Positions 17,927 to 27,108 of a stretch of 64,000 nt of DNA are shown here, in pieces; within the stretch, counting starts at the first letter, position 1; each line of letters begins with the position of its first letter. Position numbers and translations under genes: made by a program. The stretch comes from Deltaproteobacteria bacterium (GTDB lineage Bacteria; Desulfobacterota; GWC2-55-46): assembly GCA_019912665.1 (NCBI GenBank), contig JAIOIE010000018.1:843880-907879 (forward strand). Reading direction: 5' to 3'. Under the pieces are notes generated by a model. That model ran no database searches. It saw nothing but the letters and a program-made list of their open reading frames with translations, and was not told the DNA's origin.

Positions 17927-18901
17927 ATGCCAGAGCCAGTTCGCACCGCAATCAGCTTCATAATCCCGGCCTTGAACGAGGAGAAAAATATCGGGAGGAC
18001 TATCGACTCTATCGAGGCCTGTCTCAGTGCCGGCGGGGCGCTCAATACCATATCGGGCTACGAAATAGTCGTGGTCGACAACGGATCTACTGACCGGACC
18101 CGCGAGATATGCGCTGCGAAAGGGGTCAAATTCCTTTCCCATCCCGGGCTCACGGTCGGAGCGCTCAGGAATATGGGCGCGGAGACGGCATCCGGCGGGG
18201 TGCTGGTCTTTATCGATGCCGACGTGTCCCTGACACCACGCTGGTCATCACGACTTCCGGCCCTGATCGCGCTTTTGGACGAAAAACCGCTTACCATCAC
18301 CGGTTTGCGAGCCAAGTCGGACGATTCGGTCTCTTATTCTATAAAGCAGTGGTTTTCAATCGGGAAAAACGCGGCCCAGGAGAACTATATAAATAGCGGC
18401 CATATGGTCGTCAGAAAGGACGTATTCACGTCGCTGGGGGGGTTCAATCGGGCCCTCGTCTCTGGCGAGGATTCCGAGCTTTGCCAGAGGGCCTCGGATT
18501 CGGGAATTTCGATAACCCCTCTAGACGGCCTTGATGCAATCCATAACGAGGCGCCGGCAGGCCTGCTTGAGTTCTTCAAAAGGGAGCGCTGGCATGGGTA
18601 CGGAGATTACCAGAGCTTCAGCAGTTTCAGAAGATCCAAGCCGGCGATGACGGCGGCCCTGAACGTGCTCGCGTTTTTTTTCCTCTCGACAATTTCCCTC
18701 TTCTACATGGAACCGGCTGCGGTCTTTTTCTATCTTTTCATACTAATCGGCCTCTCCGCAATATCAGGGCTTCACAGGAACAAATTCCGAGTGGACTATA
18801 AATTCCCGGTCTTCATATACATGTACATGATCTACATAACCGCGCGAAGCTTTTCGCTATTTGATTTCGTCCTCGGGCTGAACCCAAGGCGATGGAGATG
18901 A
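17927..18901 (+). CDS. GT2-family glycosyltransferase with C-terminal membrane segments
   Basis: The ATG at 17927 is preceded by GAGGAG with a six-base spacer, so it is preferred to the in-frame TTG at 17921. The protein has 324 residues. The GT-A domain shows SFIIPALNEEKNIGRT, VVVDNGSTDRT and FIDADVSL as the DXD motif. Two C-terminal hydrophobic segments (about 240-295) would hold it in the inner membrane. It resembles polyprenyl-phosphate or rhamnosyl transferases of EPS loci. The donor is unknown. Confidence 0.84.
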   Translation: MPEPVRTAISFIIPALNEEKNIGRTIDSIEACLSAGGALNTISGYEIVVVDNGSTDRTREICAAKGVKFLSHPGLTVGALRNMGAETASGGVLVFIDADVSLTPRWSSRLPALIALLDEKPLTITGLRAKSDDSVSYSIKQWFSIGKNAAQENYINSGHMVVRKDVFTSLGGFNRALVSGEDSELCQRASDSGISITPLDGLDAIHNEAPAGLLEFFKRERWHGYGDYQSFSSFRRSKPAMTAALNVLAFFFLSTISLFYMEPAAVFFYLFILIGLSAISGLHRNKFRVDYKFPVFIYMYMIYITARSFSLFDFVLGLNPRRWR

Positions 18902-18916
18902 CCGAGCGGACCGGAG

Positions 18917-20050
18917 ATGGCTAAGCACATCCTGCATCTGATAGACACCAGCACGCTCTCCGGCCCGGGGAAGACCATTTACAACTCATGCCGGTTTGAG
19001 GACGGGTCCAGGTATGTCAAATCCGTCGCCGTTTTCAGGAACAGCGCGGAAAATGATTACGTCTCTTTTTTGAGGAAATCTGGGATAAATACGATAGAGC
19101 TGGCCGAAAACAGGGCGAACCTCCCGAAGGTCTTGACCTATGCACCCGTTGCGCTTGAGTTAAGGAGAATCATCAGGCGAAATAAAGTCGACCTCCTCCA
19201 CGCCCACGGCTACAAGGCCGACATATTGGGTTTCATGGCAAGCCGTTTGAGCGGCGTAAAAGCAGTGACGACCCTCCACGGCTACATTGAGAACACCAGG
19301 AGCGCCGCCGTTTACAACCGTCTTTCCGTGAAGGCGGCGAAAAGAATGGACGCCGTTATAGCCGTATCCTGGGCCATGCGGGACCGGCTGCTTAAAAAAG
19401 GCGTGCCTGGCTCAAAGATAAGCGTGATCCATAACGCGATAGTCTCGGGAGATTATCCCAGGCTTCCCAAATCGGAAAAGATCATAGAGGAAAAGGGCAT
19501 TGCGGGAACGTTCCCTGTCATAGGCTCCATAGGCCGCATAAGCCCGGAGAAAGGCCAGCGCGTCCTCTGCGAGGCGTTCAGGAAGATAATCACCGTTTTT
19601 CCGAACGCCCGCCTGCTCCTCATAGGCGACGGTCCTGATGCCGAGCGCCTGAGGAGCGAATTCACGGACCTGAACGGCAGGCTCGTTATCACCGGCCATG
19701 TCAGGAATATAAAGGAATACATTAGCGTACTGGACCTGCATGTGCTTGCAAGCTATACCGAGGGGCTCCCGAACGTGATACTTGAGACCTCGTGCATGGG
19801 CAAGGCGAATGTGGCCACCGACGTAGGCGGGACCTCCGAATGCCTCATCGACGGCGAAACTGGCATCCTTGTCAGGCCGGGAGACAGCAGCGCGCTCTCG
19901 GAGGCGGTCATCAGGGTACTCAAGGACCCTCACATGCGCTCGGAATTCGAAAAGAACGCCTTTGAGTTCATCCGAAAGGAATTTGATTTCACAAGGCGAG
20001 TGGAAAAGATGCATTCTCTTTACGACCGGGTCTTCTCGGCGGCGTCATGA
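18917..20050 (+). CDS. GT4-family glycosyltransferase
   Basis: The 377-residue protein has a GT-B fold with the donor-site blocks IGSIGRISPEKGQRVL, LLIGDGPDAERL and ASYTEGLPNVILETSCMGKANVATDVGG, including the E-x7-E motif. The N-terminal acceptor domain starts HILHLIDTSTLSGPGKTI. It is the last + strand gene of the EPS block; after it come three genes on the opposite strand. No terminator with a T-run is visible in the 35-bp convergent gap. Confidence 0.87.
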   Translation: MAKHILHLIDTSTLSGPGKTIYNSCRFEDGSRYVKSVAVFRNSAENDYVSFLRKSGINTIELAENRANLPKVLTYAPVALELRRIIRRNKVDLLHAHGYKADILGFMASRLSGVKAVTTLHGYIENTRSAAVYNRLSVKAAKRMDAVIAVSWAMRDRLLKKGVPGSKISVIHNAIVSGDYPRLPKSEKIIEEKGIAGTFPVIGSIGRISPEKGQRVLCEAFRKIITVFPNARLLLIGDGPDAERLRSEFTDLNGRLVITGHVRNIKEYISVLDLHVLASYTEGLPNVILETSCMGKANVATDVGGTSECLIDGETGILVRPGDSSALSEAVIRVLKDPHMRSEFEKNAFEFIRKEFDFTRRVEKMHSLYDRVFSAAS

Positions 20051-20085
20051 TTGAGCTTGCCGCGGCACGGCGGCCCGGAAACGGT

Positions 20086-20976
20086 TCAGTTGCCTGAGAG
20101 TATCAGTCGAAGGTTGACGGGGCTTGACGGGCGTTTTTCCCCGACATAGCTTGTGCTCATGACGATGTCGTCGTAATACATCGCCTGTTCCTGGGGGGCG
20201 CCTGAGTTGAGGTAATGCGAAAGCATTATGAAGTTTATCCCGAATGCCGCATTGGTGCCGAAATCCCCTTCCCTCGGAACCCTGTAGAGGACCTGGTCGT
20301 AATAGGATATTTTCTGGCCGTCTATCCACATCTCGAAGACTCCAGTGGACTGCGACCCGCCGTTCAAGCTGATATGAATTTCTATGGTGTACCACCTTCC
20401 GGCCTCTATCGTATAGCGGTTGTACGCGGAGTACCCCGAGATATTGGGGGAGAGGGGAAACCACTGCCCGGTTTCCGCCTTCTTATTATTGCCTTCTACG
20501 TTGAAATACCCGGAACTACCCGAGTTCCCTGCGTGCAGGGTGATATAATTGGCCACCCAGGGATTACAACAGACGTTCTCATGCCTCGTGTCGTCCTGAG
20601 TCCCTATTATGACTATCTTGTTGTTCCCCGCGCTGAAGTCGTACCCGGGGCTGTACCTGAGCTTGAATTGTATATAGATATCCTGATAGCTGCTGTTGTC
20701 GGAATCAAGGGACTCGGGGCTGTCGCCGAAGAGCATGGTCGCGTACGACCCGTTCTGCCCGGCCTCGAACCTGTGCATGAGCGCATAGCTGCCGCTTGCT
20801 TTCTCGACGCCCTGGATGGAGTAGCTCGGGTTCCCGTAGATGCTGCCGTAGCTGCTCCCTGAAAAGCCGGGCACGCTTTCTCCCGACTCGAAGCCCTCGA
20901 AATGAAATGCCGCGCCGTTAGCGTGCGTGCAGAAGGCAAGGATGATTAGACAGGTTAAAAGCGCGGACGTTTTCAT
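20086..20976 (-). CDS. Secreted concanavalin-like protein (possible polysaccharide lyase)
   Basis: The 296-residue protein has a Sec signal peptide (MKTSALLTCLIILAFC ... ANGA) and a mature part rich in Tyr, Ser and Gly. Beta-strand patterns such as IYIQFKLRYSP, RWYTIEIHISLNG and MYYDDIVMS are typical of concanavalin/jelly-roll folds seen in LamG domains and polysaccharide lyases. It ends in a short P-V-N-L linker like the start of an FN3 domain. The ATG overlaps the stop of the upstream paralogue by ATGA. It may trim or bind the exported EPS; no catalytic residues can be assigned with confidence. Confidence 0.62.
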   Translation of the reverse strand: MKTSALLTCLIILAFCTHANGAAFHFEGFESGESVPGFSGSSYGSIYGNPSYSIQGVEKASGSYALMHRFEAGQNGSYATMLFGDSPESLDSDNSSYQDIYIQFKLRYSPGYDFSAGNNKIVIIGTQDDTRHENVCCNPWVANYITLHAGNSGSSGYFNVEGNNKKAETGQWFPLSPNISGYSAYNRYTIEAGRWYTIEIHISLNGGSQSTGVFEMWIDGQKISYYDQVLYRVPREGDFGTNAAFGINFIMLSHYLNSGAPQEQAMYYDDIVMSTSYVGEKRPSSPVNLRLILSGN

Positions 20977-21746
20977 TGCACTCTTCTGATGTTACTGGGC
21001 GGGGAAGGCACACCAATAGGGCCGATGTAGTGGTCTGCTATCACGATCTCGTCGAACTGCATGTACATGTCATTCTGGGCCGTTCCGTTCCTGTACCCGA
21101 ATGTGATATAGCTTATCTCCGCGTTCCCCGCGTTGAACGGATTGAGGTCAAGCACCAGGGTTCCGTTATGCCAAACCTGCACCCTGCCGTTCGACGGAGA
21201 CGAGAGGTTCCTGTAGCTCCTCAGCTCTATGCAGTGCCATCTATCGTCATTTCGTATATCCACGCCCGTGTCATGCCATTGGTCGAGAGTGTAGATGAGG
21301 GCTTTCATCCGGGCGACGCTCTCGCTCACTGAATTCAAATTGAGGAACATCCTCCCCCCGGCGTTGTAGTCCTCCGCATCAACCTCGAGTATCAGGGACT
21401 TGTAATAGGGATTATCCGACGGCGGCGCGAATTTCCAAGAGGGCTCGAATTTGACATAGTACCTGATGTAAATGTTATTTTGGGACGGCATCGTCGACAG
21501 GTCGACATTGAACCCGCAATACTGCTGTGACGAGCCCTGCGGTATCATGCACCGGAAGGCGTAATTACCGCCCCCCGAAAGATTCGAGTCTACAATGGAG
21601 TTCCTCGACGGATTATGCTCGTAGTCGACCTGCGAAGTGTCGCCGGTTTCGAAATCGATCACGTACTCGAATGCCGCCGTTTCATCCGGCCATGCCGATG
21701 CTAAAAATAGTAACAGTGCAGAGAAGATGAGGGCTTTGATCTTCAA
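20973..21746 (-). CDS. Secreted concanavalin-like protein, paralogue of the next gene
   Basis: The 257-residue protein starts with TTG (21746), preceded by AAGGAGG at a good distance. A signal peptide ends near DETAA. The mature part follows the same plan as its downstream neighbour: FETGDTSQVDYE, IYIRYYVKFEPSW, DDRWHCIELRSYRN, VQVWHNGTLVLDLNPFN and MQFDEIVIADHYIG, ending with P-P-S-N-I. The shared layout suggests duplication of a secreted glycan-binding or lyase-like domain. Translation is coupled to 20086-20976. Confidence 0.6.
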   Translation of the reverse strand: MKIKALIFSALLLFLASAWPDETAAFEYVIDFETGDTSQVDYEHNPSRNSIVDSNLSGGGNYAFRCMIPQGSSQQYCGFNVDLSTMPSQNNIYIRYYVKFEPSWKFAPPSDNPYYKSLILEVDAEDYNAGGRMFLNLNSVSESVARMKALIYTLDQWHDTGVDIRNDDRWHCIELRSYRNLSSPSNGRVQVWHNGTLVLDLNPFNAGNAEISYITFGYRNGTAQNDMYMQFDEIVIADHYIGPIGVPSPPSNIRRVQ

Positions 21747-21810
21747 ACTCGTGCCTCCTTGGGCCGGTTCGGCTCTTCCGCCGAATGGATTTCAATACGC
21801 CCGGCGGCCT

Positions 21811-22188
21811 CTATTCGGCCGCGATGACCAATTCATCGGAAAAATTGCTCTCAAGTCCGTCCGTATCGTACACCGTAACTGCGACATATATATCGCAGTC
21901 CGAGGGGACATCCTCGATAGTCAGGCTGGTCGCCCCCCCTACGTCGATGATGGTATCGTAATTTCCGGATTCCGCGCCGTAATGGACCCTGTATCCGCCT
22001 ATTTCCCCGCTGCTCAAGGCTGTCCCGTTTTGACGGGTATCCGGCGGGTCCCAGGCGACTTCAACGGACCTGAACGGCTCTTCTCCGCTGGCGGCCGACC
22101 CGCCGCTTCCGCCGCCCCCGCACCCCCAAATAAGGAGGAGCAGAAACAGGAGCGGACAGGCTTTTTTTATGAATTGAACGGTCCTCAT
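21811..22188 (-). CDS. FN3-domain lipoprotein
   Basis: The 125-residue protein has a lipoprotein signal (LLLLIWGCGGGG; Cys at residue 23) and then one fibronectin type III domain. The FN3 marks are VEVAWDPPD, IGGYRVHYGAES and YVAVTVYDTDGLESNFSD. It should be anchored to the outer or inner membrane and display the FN3 fold in the periplasm or at the surface. It lies 64 bp upstream of the two secreted lyase-like genes on the same strand and probably works with them on the EPS. The function is inferred from context. Confidence 0.72.
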   Translation of the reverse strand: MRTVQFIKKACPLLFLLLLIWGCGGGGSGGSAASGEEPFRSVEVAWDPPDTRQNGTALSSGEIGGYRVHYGAESGNYDTIIDVGGATSLTIEDVPSDCDIYVAVTVYDTDGLESNFSDELVIAAE

Positions 22189-22279
22189 GCAGTCACCTTT
22201 TACCCTCTTATAGCATTTTTGCGTTGCTTATTCAGTAATTTTTGTCACCTGGGATTATCCCTGAGGTTCGATTGAAAAC

Positions 22280-24385
22280 ATGACAACCCTGCCGTTCGCA
22301 TTAAATGTCCTTAGCGCAGCCATGTGCGCCGGGCTGGGCCTCTTCACCCTTTTAAGGAACCCGCGCCACCTGGTCAACATAGGGTTCGCTTCGGGAATGG
22401 CCTGCCTGGCCGTCATAGAGGCCGGGAGCGCTCTCGCGCTCCTAGCCCCGGGGCGGGGCTGGCATACCGGCATGCGGCTTAACCTCACGGGGCAGGCCAT
22501 GCTCCCGGCAGCCTGGATGCTTTTTTCATTGGTATTCGCCAGGGCCAACCACAGGGAAATCCTCTCGAAATGGATATCGGCTCTTATTCTGTTTACTTTA
22601 GTATCAGCAGCCTTTGCCTATCTTGCAGGCTCTCCAAGTTTCATAGAGTATATCCCGCCTGAGCCCGACCGCGCACCCGCCCTTTTCTCCGCTCCATTGT
22701 ACGCGCTAGGGCCCGTCGGCAAGTACTTCTACATATTCGTGCTCCTCGGCCTTGTGCTTAATCTCGTGCACCTTGAGAACACCCTCAAGTCCTCGTCCGG
22801 ACAGAAGAGATGGCAGATAAAATACATAATATTCGGCGTCGGAGGGGTGCTGGCCTATTACGTGTTCCTTTCTAGCCAGGCGCTCCTTTTTTCGGCCATA
22901 AACGCGGAAATGCTGGTCCTGGCCTCGGTCATCACCATCATAACCGTTTCCATGACCGCGGTCTTCATAGTGAGGCACAGGCTTCTCGAGGTCGACATAT
23001 TCGTATCGAGGTACGTGGTATACGGCTCATTCACCGTCCTCCTCGCAGGCCTGTACCTCATAGGCATTGGGGTCGTAATAAGGGGTATACGCCACCTGGA
23101 TATTCCGCTCGGCTTTTTCTTCACCGCGCTCTTCGTCTTCGTGTCACTCCTCTTCCTTGCGCTTCTCCTTTTCACTTCCTTTTTGAGGAGGAAGGTCCAG
23201 CTCTTCATAAACAGGCACTTCTACAGCCACAAGTACGAGTTCCGGGATAAGTGGATGGAGACGATAGAAAAAATGAGCTCTAAAAGGAGCATCGGCGAGA
23301 TAACGTCCACTCTTATCGAACTCATATCGGAGACGACCGGCGCCCGGGGCGTGCGTATCTGGCTTCTCGACCCGGTCAGCGGAAGATATGTGAATACCGC
23401 GTCAGGCCAGGATAAGGGCCCGGGGCAGATCGGGAATGACCACCCCCTCTCAATGCGCATAAAAACCGATAAAGACCCCTTCTTTTTATCCGAAATACCT
23501 GATATGAGCGCGAGCCTCCCTGCCTGGCCCGACGCGGTCCTCTGCGCGCCGCTTGTGGCGGATGATGACCCCGTTGGATTCGCCCTCCTGGGGAGCGATA
23601 TCTCCGGTGAAAAATACAGGCAGGACGATTTCGACATATTGAAGGCCATGACCACGCAGGCGGCCGTCCAGATAAAGAACATGCGGCTAGACCAGGACGT
23701 CATGAGCCTGAAGGCGATGGAGGGGTTCAGCAAGGCGTCGGCCTTCATAATGCATGACCTTAAAAACCTTACGAATACCCTTTCCCTGGTCAGCCAGAAC
23801 GCCAGGCACAACATGAACGATCCTTCATTCCAGAAGGACGCGATAAACACCATAGACGCCACGGTCGGCAGGATGAAAACCGTCATAGAAAGGCTTTCAG
23901 CCTCCAACGAAGGACTGGTCATAAGGCCGAGGGATACGGATCTGCGGACGATCGTAAACGGCGCACTGGGGAAGCTCGCCTTCACGGAGAAGAAGGATGT
24001 CAGGGTGAGCATCAGCCTGGAGAAAGCGCCGATTGTGACGATTGACCCGGAAGTAATGGAAATGGTATTCCTGAACCTCCTTACGAACGCGTTTGACTCG
24101 ATAGACGGCAGAGGCGAGGTCTCGGTGAATTCCGAGCCCGTAAAGGGCGGCGTCCTCGTAACGGTCTCTGATACAGGGAGCGGCATGCGGCCGGAGTTCG
24201 TAAGGGAATCGCTCTTCAGGCCGTTCATGACAACGAAAAGGAACGGGTTCGGAATAGGCCTGTACCAGTGCAAGAACATAATCGAGGCCCACGGCGGTAC
24301 TGTCGACGTTGAGAGCTCGCCCGGAGCGGGTACCGCATTCAGGATACTCTTCCCGGGCGGAACTGAAGCGCGGACGCCGGCCTGA
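22280..24385 (+). CDS. prsK: PEP-CTERM/XrtA system histidine kinase PrsK
   Basis: The 701-residue sensor kinase has an N-terminal block of about eight hydrophobic helices (residues 1-300), a GAF-like domain (about 330-470) and a kinase core. The phosphoacceptor is in FIMHDLKNLTNTLSLVSQNA. The ATPase domain shows NLLTNAFDSID (N box), VSDTGSGM (G1) and GFGIGLYQ (G2). Length, order and the downstream NtrC-type partner match PrsK of exosortase systems (TIGR02916). It should phosphorylate PrsR in response to an unknown membrane signal. It is divergent from the FN3 lipoprotein gene. Confidence 0.92.
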   Translation: MTTLPFALNVLSAAMCAGLGLFTLLRNPRHLVNIGFASGMACLAVIEAGSALALLAPGRGWHTGMRLNLTGQAMLPAAWMLFSLVFARANHREILSKWISALILFTLVSAAFAYLAGSPSFIEYIPPEPDRAPALFSAPLYALGPVGKYFYIFVLLGLVLNLVHLENTLKSSSGQKRWQIKYIIFGVGGVLAYYVFLSSQALLFSAINAEMLVLASVITIITVSMTAVFIVRHRLLEVDIFVSRYVVYGSFTVLLAGLYLIGIGVVIRGIRHLDIPLGFFFTALFVFVSLLFLALLLFTSFLRRKVQLFINRHFYSHKYEFRDKWMETIEKMSSKRSIGEITSTLIELISETTGARGVRIWLLDPVSGRYVNTASGQDKGPGQIGNDHPLSMRIKTDKDPFFLSEIPDMSASLPAWPDAVLCAPLVADDDPVGFALLGSDISGEKYRQDDFDILKAMTTQAAVQIKNMRLDQDVMSLKAMEGFSKASAFIMHDLKNLTNTLSLVSQNARHNMNDPSFQKDAINTIDATVGRMKTVIERLSASNEGLVIRPRDTDLRTIVNGALGKLAFTEKKDVRVSISLEKAPIVTIDPEVMEMVFLNLLTNAFDSIDGRGEVSVNSEPVKGGVLVTVSDTGSGMRPEFVRESLFRPFMTTKRNGFGIGLYQCKNIIEAHGGTVDVESSPGAGTAFRILFPGGTEARTPA

Positions 24386-24399
24386 GGCTTTTTATTGAA

Positions 24400-25767
24400 A
24401 TGGGAAATCCGAGATTACTGATAATTGACGACGACGAGCACATCCGGACCCAGATGAAATGGGCCCTTGTGCAGGACTACGATGTCTGCCTTGCAAGGGA
24501 CGGCGAGCAGGCGATGGAGGCCCTCCAGGGAGGGGCATTCCCGCTCATACTGCTGGACCTGGGCCTTCCCCCGGACCCCGAAGGCACTTCCGAGGGGCTA
24601 CGCCTTCTTGGAAGCATACTGGGCCATGACCCGGCTTCGAAGGTCATAGTGCTCACCGGCAACCCCGACCGTTCGGCCGCGCTCTCGGCAGTGTCCCTGG
24701 GCGCTCACGATTTCTTCACAAAGCCCATAGACCTCGAAGAGCTTAAGCACACTCTCAGGCGGGCCCATTACGTACACACCCTCGAGGCCGAGTACAAGGC
24801 ACTCCAGATGCAGCCCGAGACCCATGTTTTCGGCGAGCTCACCGGAACGAGCGGCAGGATGCATGAGATTTTCTCGACCATAAGGAAGGTGGCCGGCAAG
24901 GACGTCCCCGTGCTCATAACCGGAGAGAGCGGCACTGGAAAGGAGCTCATAGCGCGCGCACTACATAGCCACAGCTCGCGTTCCGGCATGCCTCTGGTGG
25001 CAATAAACTGCGGCGCCATACCCGAGAACCTCATGGAAAGCGAGCTTTTCGGCCATGAAAAGGGCTCCTTTACCGGCGCGCACGCGAAAAAGGCCGGCAG
25101 GATAGAACTCGCCCAGGGCGGAACGCTCTTCCTGGACGAAATAGGAGAATTGCCGCTCCAGCTCCAGGTAAAGCTCCTCCGGTTCCTGCAGGACCACCGC
25201 ATAGAGAAGGTCGGCGGCGGCGAACCCCTGCAAGTGGACTTGCGGGTCATAGCAGCCACTAACAGGGACCTTACCTCCCTTATAAAGGAGGGCCGGTACA
25301 GGGAAGACCTCTACTACAGGCTGGCGGTCGTGTCCATCGAGGTCCCGCCGCTCAGGGAACGCGGCGAGGACATAGTGCTCCTTGCCAGGACTTTCCTGAA
25401 GAAGTACTCGGAACCGTCCCAGGCTGAGCCGAAGCTTCTCAGCAGGGACGCCCTCGACGCCATCCTTGCGTATGACTGGCCCGGGAACGTGAGGGAGATG
25501 GAAAACAGGGTGCGGAGGGCCCTTGCGCTCTCCGAAGGTCCGGTCGTGACTTCATCGGACCTCGGGTTTGCGGCAAAGAAACAGCCGCAGACCCTCGACC
25601 TGAGGAAGGCCAGGGAAAACCTCGATGTAAGACTCATATGCACCGCCATATCCATGCACAACGGCAATATAAGCAAGGCCGCGGAGGAGCTGGGCTTGAG
25701 CAGACCCACCCTTCACCAGCTTGTAAAAAAATACAACATCACTACAAAGCTTGAAAGGAGCAATTGA
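24400..25767 (+). CDS. prsR: PEP-CTERM/XrtA system sigma-54 response regulator PrsR
   Basis: The 455-residue NtrC-type regulator has a receiver domain with the phosphoacceptor in LILLDLGLP. The AAA+ domain has Walker A GESGTGKE and the sigma-54 contact loop GSFTGAH. A Fis-type helix-turn-helix at the C-terminus reads GNISKAAEELGLSRPTLHQL. It would activate sigma-54 promoters of PEP-CTERM genes. Two perfect sigma-54 promoters with shared upstream dyads lie nearby (28930, 32825), so targets can be named. It starts 14 bp after prsK and overlaps the next gene by a base. Confidence 0.94.
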   Translation: MGNPRLLIIDDDEHIRTQMKWALVQDYDVCLARDGEQAMEALQGGAFPLILLDLGLPPDPEGTSEGLRLLGSILGHDPASKVIVLTGNPDRSAALSAVSLGAHDFFTKPIDLEELKHTLRRAHYVHTLEAEYKALQMQPETHVFGELTGTSGRMHEIFSTIRKVAGKDVPVLITGESGTGKELIARALHSHSSRSGMPLVAINCGAIPENLMESELFGHEKGSFTGAHAKKAGRIELAQGGTLFLDEIGELPLQLQVKLLRFLQDHRIEKVGGGEPLQVDLRVIAATNRDLTSLIKEGRYREDLYYRLAVVSIEVPPLRERGEDIVLLARTFLKKYSEPSQAEPKLLSRDALDAILAYDWPGNVREMENRVRRALALSEGPVVTSSDLGFAAKKQPQTLDLRKARENLDVRLICTAISMHNGNISKAAEELGLSRPTLHQLVKKYNITTKLERSN

Positions 25768-27089
25768 TGTCGCGAAATTTCACGAATCTCGCAGGCTTGA
25801 TAAAGGAACGGAAGGCCCGCATAGGAATAATCGGGCTCGGCTATGTGGGGCTCCCCATAGTGCTCCGCTTCTGCGATGTGGGGTACAGGGTCACAGGGTT
25901 CGACGTCGACCCTGAAAAGGTCCGCCTCTTAAGAAAAGGCAAGTCTTATATAAAACACATCCCTTCGGGCCTCATATCGAGGCTGGTGAAGGGCAGAAAT
26001 CCCGCCTTCGGGGCTACGTGCGACATGTCGGAGCTTGCCAGGATGGATGCGGTCATTATATGCGTGCCCACCCCGCTCTCGGACAAGCGCGAGCCCGACC
26101 TCTCTTATGTCGAGTCCACGGGCGCCGAGATAGCGAAATATCTCAGGCCGGGCCAGCTCGTCTCTCTCGAATCGACCACCTATCCGGGGACGACCAGCGA
26201 GCTCCTCCTTCCCATGCTCGAGGCGGGCGGGCTAAGAGCAGGCAAGGATTTTTTCCTCGTCTTCTCCCCCGAAAGGGAAGACCCCGGCCGGGTGGACTTC
26301 ACCATAAAGACCACCCCGAAGATCGTCGGCGGGATAACCGCGAAATGCTCCGAGCTCGGCTCTGCCCTGTATTCCAGGATAGTCGATAGAGTTGTGCCCG
26401 TCTCCTCCACCCAGGTCGCGGAGATGACCAAGCTCCTCGAGAACATCTACAGGAGCGTCAATATAGCTATGGTGAACGAATTGAAGATGCTCTGTCACAG
26501 GATGGGCATCAATATCTGGGAGGTCATCGAGGCGTCCAAGACGAAGCCCTTCGGCTTCCAGGCTTTTTACCCCGGCCCGGGCCTGGGCGGGCACTGCATA
26601 CCCATAGACCCGTTCTATCTCACCTGGAAGGCCAGGGAGTATGACTTCTCGACCCGGTTCATAGAGCTTGCCGGGGAGATTAACTCCAATATGCCCTATT
26701 ATGTAGTCACCAGGGTCATGGAGGCGCTTAACGAGCGTGGCAAGAGCCTCAAGGGCGCGAAACTCCTGGTCCTCGGCATCGCATATAAAAAGGATGTGGA
26801 CGATCTGAGGGAGTCGCCGTCTTTAGAGCTCATCAGGATATTAAAGGAGAAAGGGGCGGAGGTCGGCTATAACGACCCCTACCTCCCCTTGGCAGTCAGC
26901 CACCGAAGGCATTTTAAAATGCGTTCTACCCCGCTTACGGAGGCGAATATCGGCAAGTACGACTGCGTGCTCATCGCGACCGACCATTCGTGCTACGATT
27001 ACAGGTGGATAGCGAAAAATAGCAGGCTCGTGGTAGACACCAGGAACGCTACAGCCGGCCTTAAGAGGCGGAATATCGTAAAGGCCTGA
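25767..27089 (+). CDS. UDP-N-acetyl-hexosamine 6-dehydrogenase (WbpA/TviB-like)
   Basis: The ATG at 25767 overlaps the prsR stop and has AAAGGAG with a six-base spacer. The 440-residue protein has the NAD Rossmann motif IGIIGLGYVGLPI, the catalytic cysteine in GLGGHCIPIDP, and the C-terminal UDP-binding domain with LGIAYKKDVDDLRESP. The sequence type is that of WbpA/TviB enzymes, which oxidise UDP-GlcNAc or UDP-GalNAc to the uronic acid. With the adjacent 4-epimerase it would supply UDP-GalNAcA for an acidic EPS. Confidence 0.85.
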   Translation: MSRNFTNLAGLIKERKARIGIIGLGYVGLPIVLRFCDVGYRVTGFDVDPEKVRLLRKGKSYIKHIPSGLISRLVKGRNPAFGATCDMSELARMDAVIICVPTPLSDKREPDLSYVESTGAEIAKYLRPGQLVSLESTTYPGTTSELLLPMLEAGGLRAGKDFFLVFSPEREDPGRVDFTIKTTPKIVGGITAKCSELGSALYSRIVDRVVPVSSTQVAEMTKLLENIYRSVNIAMVNELKMLCHRMGINIWEVIEASKTKPFGFQAFYPGPGLGGHCIPIDPFYLTWKAREYDFSTRFIELAGEINSNMPYYVVTRVMEALNERGKSLKGAKLLVLGIAYKKDVDDLRESPSLELIRILKEKGAEVGYNDPYLPLAVSHRRHFKMRSTPLTEANIGKYDCVLIATDHSCYDYRWIAKNSRLVVDTRNATAGLKRRNIVKA

Positions 27090-27108
27090 GGCCTGGAAAG
27101 GGACTGCG

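Noticed and set aside
23221..24279. 352-codon minus-strand frame over prsK
   Set aside because: It is an antisense shadow of the kinase domain with no motif; the high GC favours such open frames.
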